Under the pieces are notes generated by a model. The model ran no database searches and had not been told where the DNA came from. It saw only the letters and a program-made list of their open reading frames with translations. Below, piece by piece: positions 12,616 to 22,699 of a DNA stretch of 64,000 bases. Position 1 is the stretch's first letter. Every line of letters starts with the position of its first letter. The position numbers and the translations under genes are program-made. This stretch comes from Plectrocnemia conspersa (lineage: Eukaryota; Arthropoda; Insecta; Trichoptera; Polycentropodidae), in contig VTFK01000003.1 in NCBI GenBank assembly GCA_009617715.1, positions 3,162,001 to 3,226,000 on the forward strand, read 5' to 3'.

Positions 12616-13246
12616 GTAAGTTGAGTCTTTTGTCATTAATTCAATTAGATGATTAGCTAGATATATTTTAACGGACACTAATTTTTATGTCTTTGGTAAA
12701 AAGTAAATAATAATAAAATATTTTTATTTTAAATATAAGTTTTGCCACCAAAAGTCACAGTGACAGTTTTAAGCTCTTAACCGTACATTCATTTTAATTC
12801 GTGATTTAGATTTTGAAACTAAAGATACAAGAGCAATAAAAATAAAAGCGTTTTTTTTTTTTTACCTAGTGTGATGAAAATGACCGTGTTAATTATTATT
12901 CCCGTGTGATTTAGTGATTCTTATTTTTTGTGCGAAATGTATTAAATAAAAAAAATGTTTTAATACACGTTAATTGATCGATGAACCTTATACGTGTAGA
13001 GAAACGTCCGAAATTGATCTTAATAAAATCGATTAACTTCGTTAGGTACAGAAAAAGAGCATGAGCGAGATTCGTATTGTACAGAAATCGAGATAAGCTT
13101 GGCTTAGAGTGGTGTGCAGAATAAATGATATTAACAAATCGTAGACACTGTCTCTTTAAAGTAAACATGGCAGTAATGTATAATGGAAATCTAATGTTAA
13201 ATACCCAGCTTAAATTCAATAGAAATATTTTTCAATTTGCTTTAAA

Positions 13247-13292
13247 GGACCTGCCGCCAATGCGGCTCTCAGACCGATAGTTAATAACGAAT
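13247..13292 (+). mobile_element. LINE fragment, copy 3 (very short)
   Basis: The plus strand reads GPAANAALRPIVNNE, matching the AAIAALRPIFNRK block of the Jockey-type copies at 118 and 32445. Only about 46 bases are recognisable, and the following DNA does not continue the match. It lies in the putative intron between the candidate exons at 12.3 and 14.4 kb. Confidence 0.6.
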
Positions 13293-14340
13293 GATTTATT
13301 TTATTTGGTCTCTGCATTTGCTGGATTTTTCTCTCTTTGACTGTTTAAAATGATTTGATTTATGAACAATGGGAAATAAGCCGTTTTTAAAATCAATCCT
13401 TACATCTTGTCGTTGAAAATATGTGGGCAAAAGAATAGATAGTATATGAAAAAAATATTCTTTTAGCAATTAAAACAGTTTAATACTTTAAATTATGATT
13501 TAGAAAAAAAATGAGAGACACATTTAAAATTGAAAAATATAGCTAGTGAGAATATAAATAATATAGTTAATTAATAAATAATTTATATTTATTATAATTG
13601 TATCGAATAGCATTATGACTATTTAATTTATTATAAACATATCAATAAATTTGTTTGATACCTTAAAGGCAGACTTACTAATTAACAAGATTTATATTAT
13701 ATCATAATGGTATTTAAAATATTACAAAAAAATATTTTTAATTGTTGTTATTAACCAAATAATAGAAAAAAGCCTAGTTTTGATATACTCTTATTCGCTT
13801 CGAAATCAGCTCACTTATGTACATTGTTAAAAAAAATACAATACTGTTTTACAGTTAAATAATATATTTTACAGCTTCTGTTATAATCCATATTGTTTAG
13901 TTTTTATTAAGAATCTAATTTTATAGCTAATAAAAATTAAGCAATTTTCTATTGACTTTAAAAATGTAAACGTCTCACTTATTTTTAAGTAAAACAACTT
14001 ATATTCTAAAACGTTTAGGCGTTTTCTATTTTCATTAGCACAAATTTAACGAATTATAATACAATGTTTGCACTACCATATTAGAGGCATACACACATTT
14101 TCTAAGCTGCAGCGTCTCGAGAGTCTCTCTCTGCTGTGGCGATGAAGATGAATAAGAAGAGAAATAAAATTAAACAAAATAACCATGTTTGCGTTAGCTC
14201 TGTGTGTACAAATCGTAATATGTGTCCGGTGTATGCAGTTTAAATATGTTTTTTCAACCGCACATGAAGTTGTACGTACGCACGCCATTGTTTACGTTCA
14301 CACGTGTCTTGCTCCTAACATTTCACACCTCGTGTGTGTA
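13293..14340. other. A+T-rich spacer, no further feature
   Basis: Apart from the LINE fragment before it, this putative intron holds no supported element. The 71-codon minus-strand frame at 14073-14288 has no recognisable character. Confidence 0.5.
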
Positions 14341-14362
14341 TGTATATGTGTTTGATCTATAG

Positions 14363-14448
14363 GAGCAAACAGCCCACCGGAGGACTCCGTGAGGGTCCTC
14401 AGACTGTGACTATTGTCCTTTAAATGGCTCAGTGTTTGCAAAGTGAAG
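14363..14448 (+). CDS. Candidate start-codon exon (MAQCLQSE...)
   Basis: A splice acceptor (TTTGATCTATAG) at 14361-14362 is followed by 61 bases with stops in all three frames, then AAATGG with ATG at 14424. Eight codons (MAQCLQSE) plus one base lead to AAG|GTATGT, a strong donor at 14449. This is the pattern of a 5' UTR/start exon followed by a long intron. The one leftover base fits the two leading bases of the candidate exon at 18255. The peptide is too short to name a gene. Against it: the polypyrimidine tract is weak, and part of the UTR (GGTCCTCAGA) faintly resembles the dispersed repeat at 10777. Confidence 0.35.
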
Positions 14449-14449
14449 G

Positions 14450-15420
14450 TATGTCAAGGGTATGTTTGTCTATTTTTTTATTTTTTCAAAATTAAATTTG
14501 GAAGGGGTTAATTTTTGATTTAGGTCATTTTTTTGTATATTTATATCATTGGGGAAGGTCGTGACTTTGATTTGATGAATAATTTCTTATCATCGCAGAT
14601 ATTACAAAAAAAATATCATCGCAATTATTACAACAGTTTGTCATTGGTTATTATTAAAAAATGGTCTGAACTTGTTTGCTCGGATGATTTAACTCGGTCG
14701 TAGACAGTTTGTAGCCTATGGCGGCCGATTGTCGCATATAGCATTTTTCGCATATCTTAGGAAATGTTTTTATATTGCTATTTTTAATTTTATTAATAAT
14801 TACTTATAAAAATTGTTATACAAAATATACGTATAGTGATTGCAGCGAATTTAGAAAATGCAATTAGCGGTATTAGGCAAATTTTAACTTCGACAAAAGG
14901 ATGAAAACTTTTGGGTTAAATTAATAAATAAATAAGTTTATTAAATAGCAATTACACATAAAATTACATAAATTTTGTACTGAAATCATATAAAAAAAAA
15001 TAAAATCAAAGATTTATTAAAAAAAATCTGGTAGTTGTAACTTTCAATTACAGAAATATTTTCGTTGCTATTCTGACAACCATTTTAAAATGCTGTGCTC
15101 TTCCATAACGAAGAGATTGATTCTCTTATATGTTAAAGGTACACGTACCATTATTTTTTAACGCAACATTTTAAATGCGTCTCTCACTATACTTTTTAAT
15201 ACAAGACTCTGAACTTAATGTTAAGTGCTTAATTTATATTAACGGATTGTTCTCTTCAAGCTGATTTTAAAATATATACGATATTTTAAAATGTATTTCT
15301 GTTTAAATATATATTGTCATGTTGTTTATATTTATTAAGATTGTATAAGTAATTTATTTTAAAGAAGCTATATAATCAATACGAGAGGAATAAAAATAAG
15401 TATAATTTTTATAAATTATT
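14450..15420. other. A+T-rich spacer, no gene seen
   Basis: No supported feature. If the exon at 14363 is real, this is the start of its intron. Confidence 0.5.
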
Positions 15421-15429
15421 TCAGTTAAC

Positions 15430-16100
15430 TTTGTCGACACGTGTCATGCAAATAAACATCCAATCATTCTTTGTGTTAAAGCTTTAAATTCATTCGCGCC
15501 AATCATAATGATTAATGAAACCAGAGGCGAATCGGCGAATGCGTATTAATATAAATTACATCGAAAACATTGTAAATATTCAAACTGTATAATTAGCTAC
15601 GGCCCCAAAAAAAGCTCACGCCAATTATAATTACCATAAAGCGATAATGCAAAAAAATGAAATAAGTAACAACTGCTAAGGTGGTACTTATTCAACGTTT
15701 CGTTGGAATTAAACTCGGCCGTTCGGTCACGTACATTAATTAAAATTTAGTCTCGGACCTTTATTTCCCGTACGATAATTGCCGGATTAATCGTCCGGCA
15801 GGCGAACATGGGTTTTCCACGAAAGTCCACGAATTAGGTATTCAAATTAGGGTGGGAAAATGAGAAAATCAACGTTGGGGTGGCTCTGGTCATGCGAGCC
15901 GAATGCACCAGACTTGAAGTGTTGGTCGTAAAGGCTAATAAAAAAATACAACCTTCACTTGCCTATGCTAAACAGGATGATGTAATTATAACTCATTTCT
16001 AGCGCTGAAGCCTTTCACGTGATATTTTATTTTCACTTTTTCCTATTTACACTTTTTCGTGCCGAATTGGAGCGATTAGTGCGGGCGATAGGGCTAAGGG
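15430..16100. promoter_or_regulatory. Island with E-box next to a POU octamer
   Basis: The palindrome GACACGTGTC (CACGTG core 15438-15443) lies 2 bp from a perfect octamer ATGCAAAT at 15446-15453. The remaining 600 bases carry many TAATTA-type cores and CpGs (GCCGGATTAATCGTCCGGC near 15780, itself an imperfect palindrome). There are no convincing frames. The motif arrangement suggests an enhancer; this is inference. Confidence 0.35.
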
Positions 16101-16865
16101 TGGGAAAATTAAGTTAAAGTCGACAAAAGAAATGTCGACATTATGTAAGTATAAACATTCGCTAATGTGTACCGATGTGATTTTTTTTATGGTTGTAGAA
16201 TTTTTTTTTATTAAACACGAATGACTACGCAATTAATACAAGTTTAACATATAAATAAAGGTTTATCTTGTATGGCGTAGAAGTGAGCGTTAATATTTTT
16301 ATTATGATCTCATCATTGCTTTTAAGTATTCATTTTAAAATATCTTAAGCTTCTCATAAGATTATTGAGAAATCGAAGTGCCTTTACAAAACAAAGTTCG
16401 ACGATAAACCGTCGACGATTTTAAATATGTTTTTAATATATTATTTCTAAAAATATTAACATTGTTTATTTTTAATTTTTTTTAAATAAATTTTGGTTTA
16501 AGAATGTCCGATTAATTGCGAAAATTATTTTAATATAAGCATTTTCTGGAATATATACTTTATTGCTCAAATAAAAATAAATAAATAAACAATAGTAAAA
16601 TTAAATAATAGAAATAATCATATAAAAAAACAGATAATTACATGATTTTTTGACTTGAGTTTTTGTCTGAGATGATTTTGAGATGTTAATTATATTATAA
16701 AATATATATTTTATTTTAAAATTACAGATATGAAAACACATTATTTATTTAGTTATTTGTCAGTTTAATTTAGCAATCAAACAAACAAAAAAATCAGTCA
16801 CATTAACATTTTTCTATTGACATAGCAACAGAAGGAAATCTTTTAAAGTAGTACATTTGATGGCA

Positions 16866-17066
16866 GGTTATGTGTCCCTTACTTTTTTTCAATTGCCTTA
16901 TCAATGTGTCAAAATGTGATAAGACAATAAATAAAAATAATCGACGTGCTTTCCTAAATTATTTTTTTGGATTTTGCCACCAAAGAAGACGTTTGGCCGA
17001 AACCCATCTTTATAGGGAATCTAAATCACTTTGTAGAAATATTGTTTATAGTTCGCAACAGATTTA
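16866..17066 (-). mobile_element. Non-LTR reverse transcriptase relic (minus strand)
   Basis: Read downward from 17066, the minus strand gives LQSDLDSL, WVSAKRLL, then after a shift KHVDYFYLLSYHILT and KKVRD. This is the order QSDLDxL-WxxxN-L-KC-(S)Y-I-V-DLG seen after the catalytic site of Jockey-like RTs. The QSDLD block is shared with the relic at 719-929 (on the plus strand both read R-SKSLCR). The frame is broken by stops and shifts. The apparent 65-codon plus-strand frame here is only its shadow. Confidence 0.7.
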
Positions 17067-17319
17067 AATTTGCAACTATATTATATATTTCAAAGAAGTT
17101 TATTTATTGTATAGCATTATACTAAAGTATAATGTATAAACAAATTGATATATGATTACAAATATTGTATAAAAATATGTATGTAGAAAAGCAACAGGGT
17201 AGCAAAATCGGCTTAACACCCGTCACTCTCAATATTTTCACAATCACTTCAAAAACCCACGTAAATAAACACAGAATTTTCTGTACACTGCGACCATATC
17301 GCAAACGCTTTCGATTCGA

Positions 17320-17700
17320 ATTTCGTTATCGTTTTTAATCACCGCCATAATTCCTGTTCGAAATTAAAGCGGTCCAGTGCGTGCCCTTAATGATGGCTTA
17401 ATAACTACCGGCTACGTTGCTTAATAAGCTCGCCCCCGAGAATATACCCTTACATTGGGGGGTGATGGTGGTGAAAAAAAGCCCACACGTCAAACTGTAT
17501 TTTAATGTCCGTGTTCGCCCCAATCATGTAAATTAAAAGTACCATAAAGCCGGTTAATTATAACCCAGCCGACACTAGATTTCGCCTCGTTAATGAGACC
17601 CGTTCAGAAAACGCTAATTTTGTTTTCGTTGCTTTGAACACACGTCAAGCGAACAACGAAAATAATATGCGTGTGTGTGTGGTGTGTAAATCAAACTATT
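17320..17700. promoter_or_regulatory. G+C-richer island with homeodomain-type sites
   Basis: About 380 bases of balanced composition containing repeated TTAAT/ATTAA cores, GGCTTAATAACTACCGG and GGTTAATTATAACCC. No frame of note. A short GT-rich stretch lies at 17669-17687. Possible conserved non-coding element. Confidence 0.3.
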
Positions 17701-18254
17701 TTTAGGTGTAATTAGCTTTCTTTTTATTTTTTTTATTTTCGGGACAAAGTTAGACTTTATCTAGAACGAAACGTTTACGTCAAAGCTCACTCGTGAGCAT
17801 AATAAACTTTGATTGTTACTGCGATTGTCTAACAAATTTATCTTAATACTTTTAATAGTGTTCTGAAATTTATTTATTTAATATGTGACATAAATTATAA
17901 TCTAATATAATTCGCTTATTGTTATAATGTAATCTAAACCCATAGTAAAAGATAAAATATGAAGTATGCTTATTCTTATTACACTGTATTATATTACAGA
18001 TGATAAGAGATATCCTTTGTAACAAAAGTAAGCTGTTTATCAATTTATGTATTACTTTACATATTGTGTGCTTATCAATTGTTAGCCATAATGGACCCAT
18101 AGCCTGTTTGACAGCCAAGTATTGCTGACGCATTTAGCATTAAATTTTAAACCAATAATCTGCATTATTATTTGCGTTTAAAATATTGTACAATGAAATA
18201 GTGCAAATGTTAAATAAGGATTTTGTTTAAATAAAGGATCTATAAATATTACAG

Positions 18255-18337
18255 ACGTGTTCAAGAGGGCTGTGAAGGAGTCGAATATGACATTAGTGAT
18301 GAGCTGTTTATCTCATCAACCACCAATAAAAAAATAA
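18255..18337 (+). CDS. Candidate short terminal exon
   Basis: TAAATATTACAG at 18243-18254 is a plausible acceptor. With two leading bases the frame reads VFKRAVKESN, MTLVMSC and LSHQPPIKK, then TAA at 18335. The two leading bases complete the codon left open by the donor at 14448 (G plus AC gives Asp), and the other two frames stop early. The joined reading would be only 35 residues, so this is either a micropeptide, a poison or alternative 3' exon, or chance. ATTAAA-type poly(A) variants follow within about 50 bases. No family recognised. Confidence 0.22.
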
Positions 18338-18339
18338 GG

Positions 18340-19080
18340 ACACTGTGCTTAATAATTAATAATTATCTATTAAAGAGACCATTAAAGAGTTAGTATCTCG
18401 TACAGTTTATGCTAATAAATTTATACTGATATTTTGGGCATGATATGGGCAGTTACAGTTAAAAATAACAGCTATGTAAAAAAATCTGTCATGTACCATT
18501 CTTAATATGATACAAATCATAAGTGTATTGTTATGACGAGTATTTTTTCTCGAGAAAAATACCTAATCAAGGTTCTAATTTTCTCAAAAAATAAATTTGT
18601 ACGAAAATTTTTAAACGTTTAATAATAAAACCACAGATTTTTTTATTCCACTGCATAATATAGGGTGGGTCTATGCCAGATGTTTAAAAATATGCATACT
18701 TTCTTAGAAGATTTTATTAGAAGTCGGGAGTATTTATATTAAGACTTTTTATATTATTAATACGAGTAAAAATCGAATAAAGCACATAATAAAAAATATT
18801 ATTATGTTTCTTTTTTAAAACGGCGTTTCTTTTAATTTTATTTTAACATATAATTATTGACCAATTGATCTGCTTTCGATCACTACTAATTAGACAATAT
18901 CTTAATATTGTATTTGCATTGTTGTTCAATCAATTATCTCATAAATATTAGTTGATTTCAATGAAAATGTTACACTTTATGCCCCTCAAATATATACAGA
19001 TTTAACGAGTCTTATCTTAATAGACGAGTAAGATGATTGAGTCCTACACAGTCGTCTCGTATTGCCAAATTTTTTTGCTA
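18340..19080. other. A+T-rich spacer, no gene seen
   Basis: No supported feature on either strand. Confidence 0.5.
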
Positions 19081-19081
19081 A

Positions 19082-19145
19082 ATTGCTGCCTCAGTATTTT
19101 TATATTATAATAATAAAATAATACTAATAATACCGAGGCAGCAAT
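19082..19145. ncRNA. Pre-miRNA-like hairpin
   Basis: ATTGCTGCCTC (19082-19092) pairs perfectly with GAGGCAGCAAT (19135-19145). One A/C mismatch is followed by GTATT/AATAC (19094-19098 with 19129-19133), and looser A+T pairing continues inward to give about 64 nt in all. Length, loop and single internal mismatch suit a microRNA precursor, on either strand. I do not recognise a known mature sequence, and the stem could also be a decayed foldback MITE. Confidence 0.3.
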
Positions 19146-19629
19146 ATTTGATTTTATTTATTTTTGATAGATAAATTCAGATTATGTATGTCTGTTTTTT
19201 ATTATCAAGGCGTTTTTACCTTGTTTTGGAATGTCTGAATGGAAATATCATGTATTTTTATCGCAAATTTTTATAACTGGATAAAATATGTCCAAATAGT
19301 CTTTACATTTGTTAGTATAGCATATATTGTATTATATATATACTGATAATTAGAAGAAAGATCTTAAAAGTCAATACAATTTTTAAAAGACGTAGATTTA
19401 TTTCCACATGTTCGCTCCATCGCAATTTTACGTTCTAAGCGCGATTTAAGTAACTTTGGAGGTTCCAATTTTGTTGTAATATAAGTCAGTATAATTATAA
19501 TCTAGACCCTAGAATACGAAATATCTCGTGAATATAGATATTTCTGAAAATTTTAAATTCAATCATGATTATCTGATACTTCTTTATGTTTCAAATTTGT
19601 GGGTACTAAAAATAACATGATAGACAAGT

Positions 19630-19850
19630 AGTAAAAGTCTCTGACTATTGACCTGAAATATCTGGGCTCGAATATTATAAGTACTTTAGTACTTTTAAGT
19701 TTCTATCATGTCTGGGAGATCAGAATTATTAATTATAATCTAATTAAAAAATTGATCGATCATCACAGATTAGGTTTGCCTAGATTTTCCTAATCTCATG
19801 GATAAATATCGTGATGATTGATTAGAATCGAGCTAATTCTTACATATTAG
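19630..19850 (+). repeat. Long dispersed repeat, copy a (head only)
   Basis: The blocks TATTGACCTGAAATAT (near 19645), ATCATCACAGATTAGG (near 19747) and CCTAGATTTTCC (near 19777) recur in the same order and spacing near 59967, 60056 and 60085, and the middle block near 46661. The head contains CTGGGCTCGAAT, loosely like a tRNA-type B box, but no convincing A box. It could be a tRNA-derived SINE or the end of a larger element. Confidence 0.5.
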
Positions 19851-20039
19851 GAATTAAAAATTCTCTAAAAATGAGTACATGTATTTAAAAAAATAGTATT
19901 CCACAAAAAATAATATTATATACAATATTTCAGAAACATGTTTTCTATTTGTATTTAAAAACTAAAAAAAACATTTAATTTTAATTATATTTGCCAAATT
20001 TCAATCAAATCAAATAGTGTAACGCTTTAGTGGTAAATT

Positions 20040-21190
20040 AAAGCTTTCGCCGTTCGGTTATAAATTCGCGTTAAACCAGTTCAGGGAACGTCAATCGATC
20101 GCGCCGGTGGGCCGCACCGCCACCAGACGTTCGTGCAAGATGGTCGTAAAATTAATTTTTCTTCATTAACCTTTGCGTTCGTTCCTTTACTTTAGTTTGC
20201 CGCATTTTTCTTTCGTCTTCTCTTTTCTTCGCGGTGGGGTCTTCTCCACCCCCATACGATGGCGATGCCCTCAAACATACGTGACTTTTATTACGATTTA
20301 CATGTTATTCATTGAATTGTCATAGTTAAATTTAAAATAGCCTAATACATTAAAAGGCAAGGATTTTATTATTATTTATCAACACAGCTATTGTGAATCT
20401 CAATACTTTTACGACTTTTTATTCCAACGTTCATATAATTCCTTTTATGCAATCAAAGTGCGCAGTTTCCGATAGCATATTATATTAATAACATTTAAGG
20501 GCACTTCCTAGCATTGTTCGTAAAGTTTATCGATCGTTAAGAACATATCAAAACATTTTAAAAACTGCTTCCCTACTATATGATCTTTACAATATTCAAA
20601 CCGCTAAACATAATATATAATCACATATGTAAATACAATTTTTATGAAGCTTAAAACCTTTACATAATAACAGTCCAGATATAAATTTAATTTCACGCAT
20701 TCACACAAACCGAAACGGTGAAAAAATATTTTTGTATAATCACTCTCAGTGTTGCCAAGCATTAAATGTTTCCCAGAACTAATCCAAGTCACGTATAACT
20801 CATGCAATCTCAAATCCCATAATGACCCGACGCGTTAATCCCCAGACCCAACTAAGACATTCCACATGATTTTTCCGACGATAATCAACGCCGAATTAAT
20901 TACACCTTCAAAAAAAATCAGCGCTGCCAAAACTTCGGCGGGATTAATCCGAATTTTCAACATCGACCAAATGGACCGCGATGCGATGGTAATTGGTCCT
21001 TATCTCTAATTTACGCACTGGTCATTAATCCTTTGTTTTTCTTGGTCAGATTTATGCGTATTTTTCAAGATCACTTGAACGGCCTGCTGCCTCATTAGTG
21101 CGTGACTAATTGCATCCACGTGCCGTCACCTGTCATTTTGACAGTTGCTCGAGTCGCTTACGCAACGGAAACGCGAATAAAAGCGGATAG
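20040..21190. promoter_or_regulatory. Two G+C-richer islands (20040-20290, 20820-21190)
   Basis: The first island holds CGATCGCGCCGGTGGGCC followed by CGTAAAATTAATTTT and CATTAACC. The second holds repeated GGATTAATCC/GTTAATC-type cores and TTAATTAC. Bicoid/Otx-type TAATCC cores are frequent in the second. Between them the DNA is A+T-rich with no gene. No supported frame; enhancer-like by composition and motif density only. Confidence 0.3.
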
Positions 21191-21333
21191 GGTTACACCT
21201 GAAATGATATGTAAGTTTATGGGGATTTTATGTAAGTAACTAAAATTAAAAAAAGATGGTTGTTTGCTTAAAAAAAACTAACGAAACAATAGCGATATGA
21301 TTTTTTTACGAAACATTTAATAACACTGATATA

Positions 21334-22584
21334 TTAGGTAATCCCGGAATTAATGTCGTTTTTTATTAAAACTCAAACTTATTTTTTTTTTTCAATTATT
21401 TAATATTTTTTTAATACAAAGTAATTTCTAGTGTTATCTACGACTCTTTGCCATCTTGTTACTATATCTAAAATTCCTTTCTCATAAAAGGCTTTTGGTT
21501 TAGATTCGAAGAACTCCGAAAGACCCGATTTCAGTTTTTGTCGAATTGTCGAATTTTTTGTTCCCTAATTGCGTTTCTAAAAAGCGAAATAAGTGAAAGT
21601 TGCTCGGTACTAAGTCCAGAGAATAGGGTGGATGCAATAAAACATCCCAGCTAAGGTCCTGGATTTTTTTACGGGTAATATCGGCAACATGCGGCTGGGC
21701 GTTATCATGTTGAAGAATGACATTACTTTTATTCACAAGAGCAGCTCTAATTTTTTGTAACGTCGTATTTAATTTGTCCATCTGTTCACAATAGAGGGCT
21801 GCAGTAACAGTTTGCTCTTGTTTTAAAACATCATAATAAATTACACCTTTCGAATCCCACCACACACACAATAATGCTTTCCGAGGATGTAGTCCTGGTT
21901 TTGGTGTTGGAATTGGGGTTTGACCTCGATTTAACCATTGTTTCTATTTTTTTATATCATGATAAAGAACCCATTTTTCGTCTCTGGTGATAAGGTCATG
22001 GAGAAACGGGGTAAAATGTTGCTTTTCTTGCAGTATTTTGCATGTGTTGAGGCGTTGAGCTTTGTTGCGTCGGTGAGCGCGTGAGGAACCGAGATACCTT
22101 ATTTTTTAACTTTTCGCAGTTTCTCAAGATAACGATGGGTGTTCGACCGTGATGTGCCGACTTTCATAATCGGATTTGCTTCGATTTCCGCCTTTAGAGC
22201 TGGACTATCCACTAGACTGGGCCGTCCACTTTGAAGCTCGTCCTTCAAATCGAGATTGCCCGTTGGAAATTTTTTGAACCCACTTTGGCACTTTCTTTTG
22301 TCCAGTATATCATCGTTAATGTCATAAATGCATTCTGTTGCTTCTGTCGCAGTTTTTTTTTAATGAAACGAAAACAGCATACAGCTTCTTAAATGTGTTT
22401 CCGAAGGACACGTCTCTGCCATTGTTTGTAAATGGGGTAGAAAAGATTTTTTTGTTTAAAAGAAAGGCAAAGGATCACAGAGAAGAAAAAAATTACAACG
22501 CACGTCTTCACTGCTCATCGGACCCAAAAATACTAAGCCAAAGTTGCCTATTAAAAAAACGACATTAATTCCGGGATTACCTAA
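21334..22584 (-). mobile_element. Full-length mariner element, inactive
   Basis: The outermost 31 bp at each end are identical inverted repeats beginning TTAGGTAATCCCGG, each flanked by TA (21332-21333, 22585-22586), the target duplication of Tc1/mariner elements. The length of 1251 bp is normal for mariner. The transposase reading region runs on the minus strand from 22422 to 21400. TTAGGT ends and the transposase type suggest the cecropia/Hsmar1-like side of the family, which is inference. Perfect ends with a wrecked gene suggest it moved as a non-autonomous copy or inserted fairly recently. Confidence 0.92.
21400..22422 (-). pseudogene. Mariner transposase, frameshifted, third catalytic Asp lost
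   Basis: A cut-and-paste transposase of the DD34D class, about 341 codons if read through, the usual length. It starts at ATG 22420-22422 (MAETCPSE). Recognisable blocks in order: LRSCMLF; FKKFPTGNLDLKDELQSGRP (helix-turn-helix side); HRYLEKLRKVKK; TRDEKWVLYHD (first catalytic Asp); LCVWWDSKGVIYYD; LQHDNAQPH (second Asp); VPSNFHLF, where the third Asp is Asn, 34 residues after the second. After a frame change it ends RWQRVVDNTRNYF, with stop 21400-21402. Several frameshifts and an in-frame stop near the first Asp also kill it. Only 21500-21871 stays open. Confidence 0.92.
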
Positions 22585-22606
22585 TATTACAACAATATAG
22601 TATAAA

Positions 22607-22647
22607 CTAGCTGTCGGTACCTCACTGTCGTGAGGTACCGAAGCTAG
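22607..22647. repeat. Perfect hairpin beside the mariner
   Basis: CGGTACCTCAC (22615-22625) and its exact complement (22630-22640) enclose the loop TGTC. An outer CTAGCT/AGCTAG pair (22607-22612, 22642-22647) extends the structure. It starts 20 bp outside the mariner target site, so it is not part of the element. Function unknown. Confidence 0.75.
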
Positions 22648-22699
22648 CGAGTGTGCGCATACCGGACCCTCAACTTCATAAGCTATACATATTTGGCTT

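Noticed and set aside
16870..17067. 65-codon plus-strand frame as a gene
   Set aside because: It is the complement of a LINE reverse-transcriptase relic.
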